From: Pogostemon cablin | Taxonomy: Eukaryota; Streptophyta; Magnoliopsida; Lamiales; Lamiaceae | Reading direction: 5' to 3' | Assembly (NCBI GenBank): GCA_023678885.1 | Contig: CM042982.1 | Coordinates: 4,712,001-4,776,000 of the forward strand | Length of the DNA: 64,000 nucleotides | In this document: positions 1-10,748 of the stretch, in pieces | Layout of the letters: each line of letters opens with the position of its first letter | Numbering within the stretch: position 1 is the stretch's first letter | Program-made: the position numbers and the translations under genes | The notes under the pieces: model-generated | What the model saw: the letters and a program-made list of their open reading frames with translations, nothing else | Database searches by the model: none | Told to the model about the DNA's origin: nothing

Positions 1-197
1 TAATAAAATTATTATTTTTTATTAAAAAAGGCAATTGAAATATATCAACTGTATTAATGTAATACAAATTTATCATTGACTAAGAAAATTAATATTTTAA
101 TTTCAAAAATTAAAGGTATTAATTTTTATTTTAAAATTGATTTAATAAGTGTATTGCTTTGGACATCAAATCCCATATTACATTTTTACAAGTATCT

Positions 198-427
198 TGT
201 GAGACAGATTATTTATGAGACGAGTCGATTCATCATTAAAGTATGTTTATTGTATAGATAAAATATGTTTAATAATTGTTAAAGTATGTTTTCTAAAGTA
301 TAGTTTATTATAAATTAAAGTATAATTTTAGTATTTTATAATATAATTTATTATTAACCCACTTTAACTACAAATAAACATACTTATATATACAATGGGG
401 AAAAACTTGTGTGAAACCGTCTCACGT
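198..427. mobile_element. MITE-like repeat with GTGAGACG ends
   Basis: The left end carries two spaced GTGAGAC/GAGACG blocks (about 198-222) and the right end carries ACCGTCTCAC (about 416-426), so the ends are inverted. The body repeats AAAGTATGTTT-type words. A second copy with the same ends and body lies at 58501-58711, and a body fragment at about 21280-21370. There is no coding capacity. It is a dispersed non-autonomous element; the superfamily is not clear from the ends. Confidence 0.5.
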
Positions 428-576
428 AAGGGCTTACGTAAGACGGTCAGAAAGTGATACTAAATTAATAAAAAGTGTTAATGTTATTTCATGAATAATT
501 TTTAGTATAAATTTTTGCACTTCATATTAAAGTGTGATCAAGTCGAAATTGGAGCCACTGATTCGATGAGGTTACC

Positions 577-1095
577 CACTGATTCGATGAGGTTACATCA
601 AAATATATATCATTATAAAAAAGGGTGTACCCCACCATTAGGGACCTCGGGACCCCCACCGTCCTGGGGATTGGTGGAGGAGGTATAAACTTGTGTTTGC
701 AAGGGGCCAAATCCATGCCAAAGGCAAGATTCGAACCCACTGATTCGATGAGGTTACATCAAAATATATATCATTATAAAAAATGGTGTACCCCACCATT
801 AGGGACCTCGGGACCCCACCGCCCTGGGGATTGGTGGAGGAGGTATAAACTTGTGCTTGCAAGTGACCAAATTCATGCCAAAGGCAAAATTCGAACTCAC
901 TGATTCGATGAGGTTACATCAAAATATATATCATTATAAAAAATGGTGTACCCCACCATTAGGGACCTCGGGACCCCCACCGCCCTGTACCCCACCATTA
1001 GGGACCTCGGGACCCCCACCGCCCTGGGGATTGGTGGAGGAGGTATAAACTTGTGCTTGCAAGGGGCCAAATCCATGCCAAAGGCAAGATTCGAA
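577..1095. repeat. Tandem array of ~160-bp units made of SINE 3' part plus flank
   Basis: Three consecutive units begin with the same ACTGATTCGATGAGG block at about 577, 738 and 898, giving periods of 161 and 160 bp. Each unit holds the host flank, the sequence used as the SINE target duplication, and the SINE 3' part (GGTGTACCCCACC onward) up to the B-box-like TTCGAAC. The third unit has a further 39-bp tandem duplication (947-985 and 986-1024). Two partial copies of the flank block sit side by side at 556-576 and 577 onward. Short open frames across this array are artefacts of the repeat. Confidence 0.85.
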
Positions 1096-1173
1096 CCCTC
1101 ACCCTGCAACAACCAAGCTCAGTTGGAATGTCTTTCCAACTTCTCCTCTACCACTTGAGCTATGTCCTGGGAC
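618..1173 (-). mobile_element. tRNA-derived SINE, 3' part tandemly expanded
   Basis: Read on the minus strand the element starts at 1173 with a tRNA-like head. A box A sequence TAGCTCAAGTGGTAGAGG lies at 1162-1145 and a box B sequence GGTTCGAATC at 1097-1088. These are the internal RNA polymerase III promoter elements of tRNA-derived SINEs. A direct repeat AAATATATATCATTATAA flanks it at 600-617 and 1174-1191, as expected for target-primed insertion. The tail part is present about three times through the tandem expansion described separately. It is not a tRNA gene: the spacing between boxes is too long and no cloverleaf arms or anticodon stem are evident. Confidence 0.75.
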
Positions 1174-1191
1174 AAATATATATCATTATAA

Positions 1192-2020
1192 TAACAACAA
1201 AATGATGCCTACCTCTCTCTCAAAATTGGGGACACGTCACATATTTACACTACAAATTAACATATTATCAATTTATAAACAATAATTATTACCAATAAAA
1301 AATAAGTGGCTACACTTACATGACCATCTCACATAAAAATATTTTTATATTTTCTTAAATACTTGTCACTTCTACTAAAACTTCATTATTTTACTCAAGA
1401 GAAAGGAAATTATAATTTCTACATAACGCCTTTAATAGTTCTGCGGAATAATAGTAAACAACTGCAATTTCGGTTGCCTATAGTTAACTTGATCAATGCA
1501 ATCTAATTCTTAATTGACAACGGTTATCCATAATTCTAAGTGTGCACAGTGAATATTTTCATGTAACTATAATAAACCTCTTAAATTTAATTGATAAAAT
1601 TAATTTAATATTTAAATATATTTTATTTTATTTTAAGATGTATTTATATTACTTGATAAGAATATTATATTTTATACAAAAAAGTATTCAATTAAAATTT
1701 AAATTTATTAATATAATACTTTTTAATTACTAAAAAAGAAAAAAATTAAACTAGAAATATCAAGAATATTAATTTAATCTTTAAAAGGAGTATATAATTT
1801 ATATACTAATAAAATTTATTTTTTTATGTTTTAGGCACGTAAGATCGATCTGCACACCGAATATACATGAAAATTGTCTTAAATAAATATTTTTTATTTA
1901 ATAAATACACTCATTATTCTTAAATCTTATACGGAGTACTAAAAATATCTGAAAACCGAAAATATCCAAAGTGAGCCCCAACTAGCCAACTGGGCAGCCG
2001 GTTTTGTCGGGCCCCACACC
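1192..2020. other. AT-rich intergenic spacer upstream of GWD1
   Basis: I see no gene, RNA or clear transposon end here. The part beyond about 1930 becomes less AT-rich and is the likely distal promoter of the GWD1 gene. Confidence 0.5.
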
Positions 2021-2031
2021 CCATGCATCCC

Positions 2032-2101
2032 GCACGTGACTAAACCCCAATTACCAAACGTCTTAATTTCTCGTGTGCCTCTCCAATCGCGCCACGTCTC
2101 C
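2032..2101 (+). promoter_or_regulatory. GWD1 promoter segment with G-box and ACGT cores
   Basis: A G-box GCACGTGAC lies at about 2032-2040 and a second ACGT-core site GCCACGTCTC at about 2091-2100, roughly 170-240 bp before the presumed first exon. G-boxes bind bZIP and bHLH factors and are common in light- or clock-controlled leaf genes. That fits starch degradation, but regulation here is inference. A TATA-like CTTTATAC is visible near 2154-2161. Confidence 0.4.
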
Positions 2102-2268
2102 CATTTCATCATCATGATAATATAATCACTAGTAACGTATTTACACAGTTCCCCTTTATACATCATCTTTGGATCTTCCACTTTACACTTGTGATTATAG
2201 TTCACTCCCTCCAATCTTCATTTGTCCCCTGATTTCTCCATAATTTGCGCAGTTTCCTTTTCTCTGAG

Positions 2269-2746
2269 GTAAATTTGATTGCTGAAGTTACTCTAGTTGG
2301 TTGAAATGCTAGTAGATTTTAGTGGTATTGGCTATTTGGCAAGTTGCTGAACTTCTCTCTTTGATTGAATTCGTCTGTGGAGTGATTTGAAGCTGTTGGA
2401 TTGCATTTTTGAAAAGACTGATTGGCATGCGAAATTATTAAAAGTACAGTAGAATTTTGCACTGCAGTGTTCTTTTTTTTCTTTTTTTTTTTGTGGTTGT
2501 TCTTGTTTGTGTGCGTATACTGTATATGAGGTTTATTATCTTTAATTGACGTATATTCATAGGTATGATCCTTTAAATACTGTATTGATATTCATCTGTC
2601 CTTTGTGAATCATGAATTAAAGATGTTTATCTATGTAGATGTGATGTTTAATCCGTATGTGGAACTTGTTTCAGAAATTTTATACTTCTATCATTGAATG
2701 CAGTACCCTGAGTTTATGATTGTTAATTTTTGTTCTTTTTTGGCAG
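2269..2746 (+). other. Probable 5'-UTR intron of GWD1
   Basis: A donor after TCTCTGAG (GTAAATTT at 2269) and an acceptor TTGGCAG ending at 2746 bracket a T-rich 478-bp segment between the promoter and the coding start. The next exon would begin at 2747, 51 bp ahead of the ATG at 2798. No transcript evidence is available, so the first exon start is unknown. Confidence 0.5.
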
Positions 2747-2797
2747 CCTAAATATTGATTTGGAAGTTGTGATATTTAATCTTTCATTTGAGAAAGC

Positions 2798-5700
2798 ATG
2801 AGCAACACAATTGGGAATAACTTGATGCATCCGAGTTTGCTTTCTCCTACAGTATTAGAGCATCAGAGTCGTTCTTCAACTTGCAGTTGGGGAAATTCCT
2901 TTCTCCAATCTCAAGCCAATTCAATAACACACCGATCCTCTTTATCTACTGAATTTCTTGGTAAAAGACTCACACTGCAGAAAACGAAATTACAGATGGA
3001 AAGGCGAGGTGCTTATTTTAAAACAACAAAGGCTATTTTGTCCGCTGATGCATCTTCTATGGTAATAATGCTTACTTTTTTGATAAATTTATTTGATTTA
3101 AATTTGTCTTTTTTATTTTTATATAATTATATGCATATTTTTTCAATGATTGTGATTGGAATGCTATAATCCTAGTTGATTTAATCAATATAAGAATTAG
3201 GATTGAATTAGAACTCACAGTTGGAAAAGCAGTTCTCCCATAATATAATAACCATTTTCTTACTAGATATAAGTTGTCTCTGTTTACCTCAAACTTTGGT
3301 GCTTAGATTTCTGACCAATCGGAAGAATATTATCTGATCCCTGATGAAAAGCTGGATTTATATTATAAATATCAATTGTAGATAGCAATAGCATGAGGAG
3401 TTTCTTTGGATCCAGTAATGCAATTGCTGTAGCTTCTTCAAATTTTATTGGCTTGATATATTTTTCTCTCCTCTCTTTCTTCCCTCTCTCTGACAGCTTA
3501 CAGAGAAGTTTAGCATTGATGAGAAGATCGAATTACAGGTAACCTGATCATAATCATGGTTACAGCAATCTTTGAGAATTTTACAATGAATTGGATCTCA
3601 ATTGCCATACATATAGAAATGTCCTTGATGAAGGACACAAGCCAACCTATTGATATTGGATGTAAATAAACAGGTTGATGTGGAGCTTCCTGCTTCTGGT
3701 TCTGTTACAGTAGTAAATATACAGATTACAAGTAGCAGTGACAGCCTGCTTCTGCACTGGGGGGCATTAAAAAGTCGACAAGGGTAAGTGTAATTAAAAT
3801 GTAAGATAACTACTTAATGTATTGCATCCTTCCTGAAGCCAATATTTATTATAATAATTTTGTTATTACCATTGTTGTTGTTCTTGTTATTTTTACTACT
3901 ATTTTCAGTATCATCATTATCATCTTCTTCTTCTTCACTTTGGGGACAGAAAATGGATACTTCCTCATCGCCGTCCAGTTGGGACGATGGTTTATAAAGA
4001 CCGAGCACTTAGGAGTCCATTTGTGAAAGTAAGTTTTTAATTGCCCCCGAGTTAAACTTATCTTGTATAATATTAGTAGAATTGCTTCATTACATCTGCT
4101 GGATGACATTTTCATATGTTTCTTCCTATAGTCTGGTGCCAATTCAGCACTGAAAATAGAGATTGATGATCCTGCGATACGTGCTCTGGAGTTTCTTATT
4201 TATGATGAATCCCAGAATAAATGGTAAGGCAACATTGCTTAAAAAAGTTATAGCCTTTGCCTTCAAAAGTGTCATTAGCAGCATCTTTCTCATGTCTTCA
4301 GGTATAAGTTTAATGGGGGTAATTTTCATGTTGAGTTGCCTAAGGCAGAACTGAGTACTCCAGACATTTCAGTTCCTGAGGATCTTGTACAAATTCAAGC
4401 GTATTTAAGGTGGGAACGGAAAGGGAAACAAATGTATACCCCAGAAAAGGAGAAGGTAGTATTCCTTTGCACTTTTCGATTTAGGCATGTGCAGGAGGCT
4501 CCCCATACTTGTAGGATTTAGTGTGACGAAGTTGAACTGAACATCTTATTTTTCATTACTAACAGATAAAGCTGATATTTTTATGGTTTCACATACAACA
4601 TTAGTTTGTTATTGACTTTTCTCTTTCTCAATAATGAGGAAGAATAGGTTTGATGTTTTACATGTATGAATTTGTTGTTGCGAATGTGAGATCATTGAAT
4701 ACAAAGTGATTAGTGTGTAAAAACTTTGAAGTGTTTGTTCTAGGACACCCTTGGTGATATGCGAGAAAGGAACATTGATGTCATGTTAATGTGCTTTGAT
4801 AATAATTGTAGATTGTTAGCCAGATATGTTGTTTACTTATGGCTTGTCTCTAACCAGCTTCTGATAATCGATTGTCTTCTTAAAAGGAAGAGTATGAGGC
4901 AGCTCGAATGGAGCTGTTGGAAGAAGTAGCCAGGGGTGCTTCCATACAGGACCTCAGAGCAAAGTTAACAAGCAAAAACAATACAAGTGAGACTAAGGAG
5001 AATACTAGTGAGACTAAGGAGCAACCTGTTTCTGGATCAAAGAGCAACATACCTGATGATGTAGTTCAAATACAAGCATATATAAGATGGGAGAAAGCTG
5101 GAAAACCTAACTATTCAGCTGAACAGCAACTTGTAAATATCTTACCTGCCATATGCTCTGTGTGGTTTAGTAGTGGTGACAGGAAATTACATTGGTCTTT
5201 TTACGTATTAGATTCTACTGTTTAGTGATGTGTGGGGGGGGGGGGGGTAGAGGTCTCTAGTTTTCATTAATACCAATTTGATCAAAGTGTCAATGATTTA
5301 ACAGAAGGAGTTTGAAGAAGCAAGAAAAGAATTGCTGGCTGAACTAGAGAAGGGTTCTTCACTTGATGATATACGGAAAAAGATAACCAAAGGAGAGATA
5401 CAAACCAAGGTTTCCAAGCAATTGGAAAAAAAGAGTTTTTTCACTGTAGAGAGGATTCAAAGGAAGAAAAGGGACGTCCTATCATTTCTCACTAAGATTG
5501 CTTCCAAGTCCGTAGAGGAAAATATCTCCCCTTTACCAGAAGTGCAGACTGTACCAGAAGTGCTCTCTCCAGTTCAACAGTTATCTACTGAAAAAGAAGA
5601 TCATATTAATGGTCCTATACTAAGCAAAAAAATATATAAAGTTGATAATAAGGAACTCCTGGTAAGGATGCAACTTTTCTTTTATCAGTTGAAGATTTTT

Positions 5701-8700
5701 ACCATTGATTTAACTTTTGGATATTGTCTTTATTCCTGAAGGTACTTGTAGCAAAGCCCTTTAGTAAGACAACAGTTTACCTTGCTACAGATCTTCCAGA
5801 GCCTGTTGTTCTTCACTGGGCTTTGTCTAAAAGAGCTGGAGAATGGACCGTATGTACAGGAACTTTTTAATTCATTTTATCTATAGCTCGTCAGTCAGTC
5901 AGTTAATGGTGTTTACAAGTATTCAGTAAGCATTATGTATTTTATTATCTAATATAGGTGTCTTCATATGATACAGGCACCTCCTTCAACTGTGTTGCCC
6001 CCTGATTCAGTTACTTTAGACAAGGCTGCTGAAACTAAATTCTCAGTTGGTTCTTCTGAAAATCAGCCAAATAAGGTTTGACACATGAAGTTTCATATGT
6101 TTTATATGCCTAAATGCTATAAGACTATGTATAAACTCATTTACCTTGGGAAATAATTTCTCCGAAACTACTGTCAGGTCCAATCACTAGAAATTACAAT
6201 TGAAGATGACAGCTTTGTGGGGATGCCATTTGTTCTTTTTCTTGGAGGAAAGTGGATAAAGAACAGTGGGGCCGACTTTTATGTTGAGTTGAACACTGGC
6301 TCTTCTAAGATTCAAAAGGTTGTGAGTTGAACACACAAACGTGTCATTCGTATATTTTTTTTGTACATCTTTGAAATTTAGGACCCAGTGCTCTTCACTG
6401 ACTACTCACTGCACTTATTTATTGAGCAGAAGGATGTAGGAGACGGAAAAGGAACATCAAAGTCTTTGTTAGATAAAATAGCAGAGTTGGAAAGTGAAGC
6501 CCAGAAATCCTTCATGCATAGGTGATAAATTTATTTATTTGTCAATTTTTATATTTTTATTTATTATTATTATTATTATTATTTAACTTCTGCAGTCTTT
6601 TACATGCCAAACAATCAGCAATACTTTTCACTGATAATCCTGTTTTTACAATTTCTTTATTAGGCTATCATGTTTGATTTTAAGCAAAAAATGTTAATCC
6701 CACCGTCCCAGTAATTACGAACAATTCGCTGAGAGTGAATTGTTCACAATTATTGGGACGGAGGGAGTATATAGTTTCTGTGGCTCCTATAGCAGCAGTT
6801 TAGCATTTTGACTTTGCTCCTTATGATTTTAAAGAGTTTTAGGCTTAGAGATCCAACCATTGATGTCTGGATTTTGGGGCTTGGGCTTTTCAATTTAAGC
6901 CAATATGCATGTGTATAAACTGGAGATTGAGGGTAAAAGTAAAATAAAAAAACTCACAGATTGGCCTGGTTCACATTAATCTAAGATAATCTTACTTTGG
7001 GTCAAAATCTGGTACTTTTGGATCGAACACGTGTTTCTGCAATTATGGACTATAAGTTTCAGTACATCCATCTTGTGGGCCATGATGAATTTCTGCTTCA
7101 TATGCCTGAGAAAAAAATATAGTTGTATAACTCCGCTAGCTTTCTTTTCTCATGTCTGTGTCAGCCCAGCAGAGTGCTTTTTCCGTGGGTGTTCTTTCGA
7201 GTCTCTATACATTTCACATTTCCATTGCAATTTCTTCGTCTTATTGTCACTGTTATTATGTTGAACTACCATTTTATATGCTGTTGGGTTCATTACATTT
7301 TTCAAGTTTGAGGAAAATCACTAACGTGCTCATTACATTTTTCAAGTTTTCGGAAGAGCATGCATCATATTAACAATGAATACTGTTTTCTGCAGATTCA
7401 ATATTGCAGCAGACTTGATGGAACAAGCAACTAATGCTGGTGAACTGGGTCTTGCTGCAATTCTTGTGTGGATGAGATTTATGGCTACAAGACAACTGAT
7501 TTGGAACAAAAATTACAATGTAAAACCACGGTAGGATTCGTATAAAGTTACTTTGACTTCTTACTCCTTCAAAAATAGCATTGTGGATCCTTGTAATTAT
7601 TTGGACTTTTCATTTCTGAAGATATTTGATGCGTTTAAAGAATAAAGCCCATCCATTTGTTATATCAATGGCCTTTTTTTGCTACCAATAGCAGTGATTT
7701 GTTAATTTTATTGAGTACTTTCCTTTATTTGTGCAGGGAAATAAGCAAAGCTCAAGACAGGCTCACAGACTTGCTACAAAATGTCTATAAAAGTTGTCCA
7801 CAGTATCGTGAAATTCTGCGCATGATAATGTCAACTGTTGGTCGTGGAGGGGAAGGAGATGTGGGGCAACGGATCAGAGATGAAATATTAGTGATTCAGG
7901 TATATTTTTCAATATTCATCTTTTTCCACTCATTTGATTTTACTTAATCTTTGGATCTGATAGCATTGCATGATTAATTTTGGCAGAGACAAAATGACTG
8001 CAAGGGTGGAATGATGGAGGAATGGCATCAAAAGCTGCACAATAACACCAGTCCTGATGATGTTGTAATCTGTCAGGTATTTCATTTGTATGGTTTTGAT
8101 GTGTGTCCATTCAACTATTATTTTGATCACATTCCATCTGTTTCAGGCATTGATTGACTATATAGAAAGTGACTTTGACATTAATGTTTACTGGAAGACC
8201 TTGAATGATAATGGAATAACAAAAGAGCGTCTTCTTAGTTATGACCGTGCAATACACTCTGAACCAAACTTTAGGCAGGATCAAAAGAATGGACTTTTGC
8301 GTGATCTTGGACATTACATGCGAACATTGAAGGTTAGAACATTCGTGCAAAGCTACTTGCCTCAATGTAATAGTTATATAGATGGTTTTAATGTGATATC
8401 TGCATAATTATATCCATTGAGTTTAAAATCAAAATAACGTTAAAGCTTGAAATAGCATTACAATAATTGCATATTTGATATCTTGGCCAGCTGATTATTA
8501 GTACTGGGAAACATTTTCCTGCTTTTGCAACCTTCCTTCACAAATTTATTCCTTCCAGTATATGCTTGCAGGCAGTTCATTCAGGTGCAGACCTTGACTC
8601 TGCTATTGCAAATTGCATGGGTTACAAATCTGAGGTAACTTTAAAAGTAATTCTTTATTAAGTTGGTTCATCCTTCCGCAATTTATCTAACTATTAATTC

Positions 8701-10704
8701 CTACCAGGGACAAGGTTTTATGGTTGGAGTGCAGATAAATCCAGTGTCTGGCTTGCCAGAGGGATTTTCGGTAAAGATCCTCTGAATATTAACACTCTGC
8801 AATATTCTGTTAATTTGCTATGTTTATGTGAACAGGAACTGCTTCAGTTTGTTATGCATCACATTGAAGATAAAAATGTGGAAGCTCTTCTTGAGGTACA
8901 TCAATATTTTGTGGCAGATCCTCGTTTTTTGACCCCTTAACCTAACTTTGACTATTTATTGAAGCATTTTGTATTTGTTTGTTTTCATTTTACTGAATAC
9001 CTTAATTTACTTTCAGGGATTGCTTGAGGCTCGTCAGGAGCTTAGACCATTGCTATACAAGGACAATGACCGTCTAAGGGATCTTATATTCCTGGATCTT
9101 GCCCTTGACTCTGCAGTTAGAACAGCTGTAGAACGTGGTTATGAACAATTGAGTAATGCAAGTCCTGAGGTATGGTATAAACCTAGTATTTATTGTTGGT
9201 ATTAATTTTATTAGCACATGTTCTTTTTCATGTGAACATTCTTTTTTAAATTATATTTGACATAAACGTGTTTGCTATATTTTATCACAAATTCTGCAGA
9301 AAATCATGTACTTCATCTCTCTTGTTGTCGAAAACCTCGCGCTTTCAGTGAACAATAATGAAGATCTCATTTATTGCTTAAAGGTGAGCTCACTGCAGAA
9401 CAAAATTTTCAATATTTAGTTAATATTTCTAACTTACAGTTGCTTTAAAGGTCTTAAGATTGTGAGTCCCAGCTGTTCGCATCTAAAGGCCTAAGGAATT
9501 TATGTGTTCTAAACAAGGTTTTATTGGAAGCTTAGGCAACTTGTGAAATAACCTTCATGTATGCTAATGATAATTTCTTTTTGCAACACCAAGGGGTGGA
9601 ACCTAGCTCAGAGCATGCTGAAGAGCAGGGATGATCAATGGGCATTATTTGCTAAATCAGTACTTGACAGGACTAGACTTTCACTAGCAAGCAAAGCTGA
9701 GGAATACCATCAACTACTGCAACCATCAGCAGACTATCTAGGTGCAATGCTTGGGGTGGATCAATGGGCGGTAATAAATCATAGAGATCTCATGATAGTC
9801 CTTTTATCCCCTTCTCCTTTTACTTACCATAGGTAACGACTGAAATTGCTCCATGCAGGTTAATATATTTACTGAAGAAATAATCCGGGCAGGAACGGCT
9901 GCATCAGTATCCTCCCTTCTTAATCGACTTGATCCAATTCTTCGACAAACTGCTCATCTCGGAAGGTTAATAAAAATTTAATTACTTCCAAAATGTAATG
10001 GTTATAATTCTTAATTTAGATTCATCAATCCTACTACTTTGTGTCTACATTGACTCTACTAGAATTTTCTCTCTGTAGACCACCTCTACGCCATCTGATG
10101 AGAATTCAAAATTGTGAAATTGCATGGAAATATGAAAGCATAATTGTTGAACTTGAACTCCTATTGATTCATTAACATAAGTAGCATATTAATGCATCTT
10201 TAACTCCTGTAACAGTTGGCAGGTCATCAGTCCAGTTGAAGCTGTTGGATATGTTGTTGTAGTTGATCAGCTTCTATCTGTTCAGAATAAATCTTACTCG
10301 AAACCTACAATATTGATTGCAAAATCTGTTAAAGGAGAGGAGGAAATTCCTGATGGTGCTGTGGCGGTGCTGACCCCAGATATGCCTGATGTTTTATCGC
10401 ATGTTTCTGTTCGGGCTAGGAATAGTAAGGTTGTAAATTCTGTTGCCTTTTGTAACATTGGTTCAGGAAATTCCATTAACATAGCTGATGACTTTTACCA
10501 TTCTCATAGGTATGTTTTGCCACATGCTTTGATTCGGATATATTAGCCAACATTGAGGCACATGAAGGAAAGTTATTGCACTTGAAGCCTACATCTGCAG
10601 ATGTGGTATATAGGTAATATCAAGATGGAAAATAAATAATTGTTTGTGTACGTTTATATTTTAAAAAAAAATCAACTATAATCAAGTTCTTTAATGCTGC
10701 TTTC

Positions 10705-10748
<44 letters not shown>

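Noticed and set aside
625..1158. Several overlapping short open frames on both strands
   Set aside because: They follow the 160-bp tandem repeat and encode the repeat itself; no protein family features.
1088..1162. Possible tRNA gene on the minus strand
   Set aside because: Box A and box B are present but too far apart, no cloverleaf or anticodon arm can be drawn, and flanking target duplications show a SINE head.
10430..10509. Apparent frame break in GWD1 next to the catalytic histidine (open frame runs on as VVNSVAFCN...)
   Set aside because: A GT donor directly after NSK (10430) and an AG acceptor at 10508-10509 restore VCFATC, the conserved redox motif, so this is an intron read-through.
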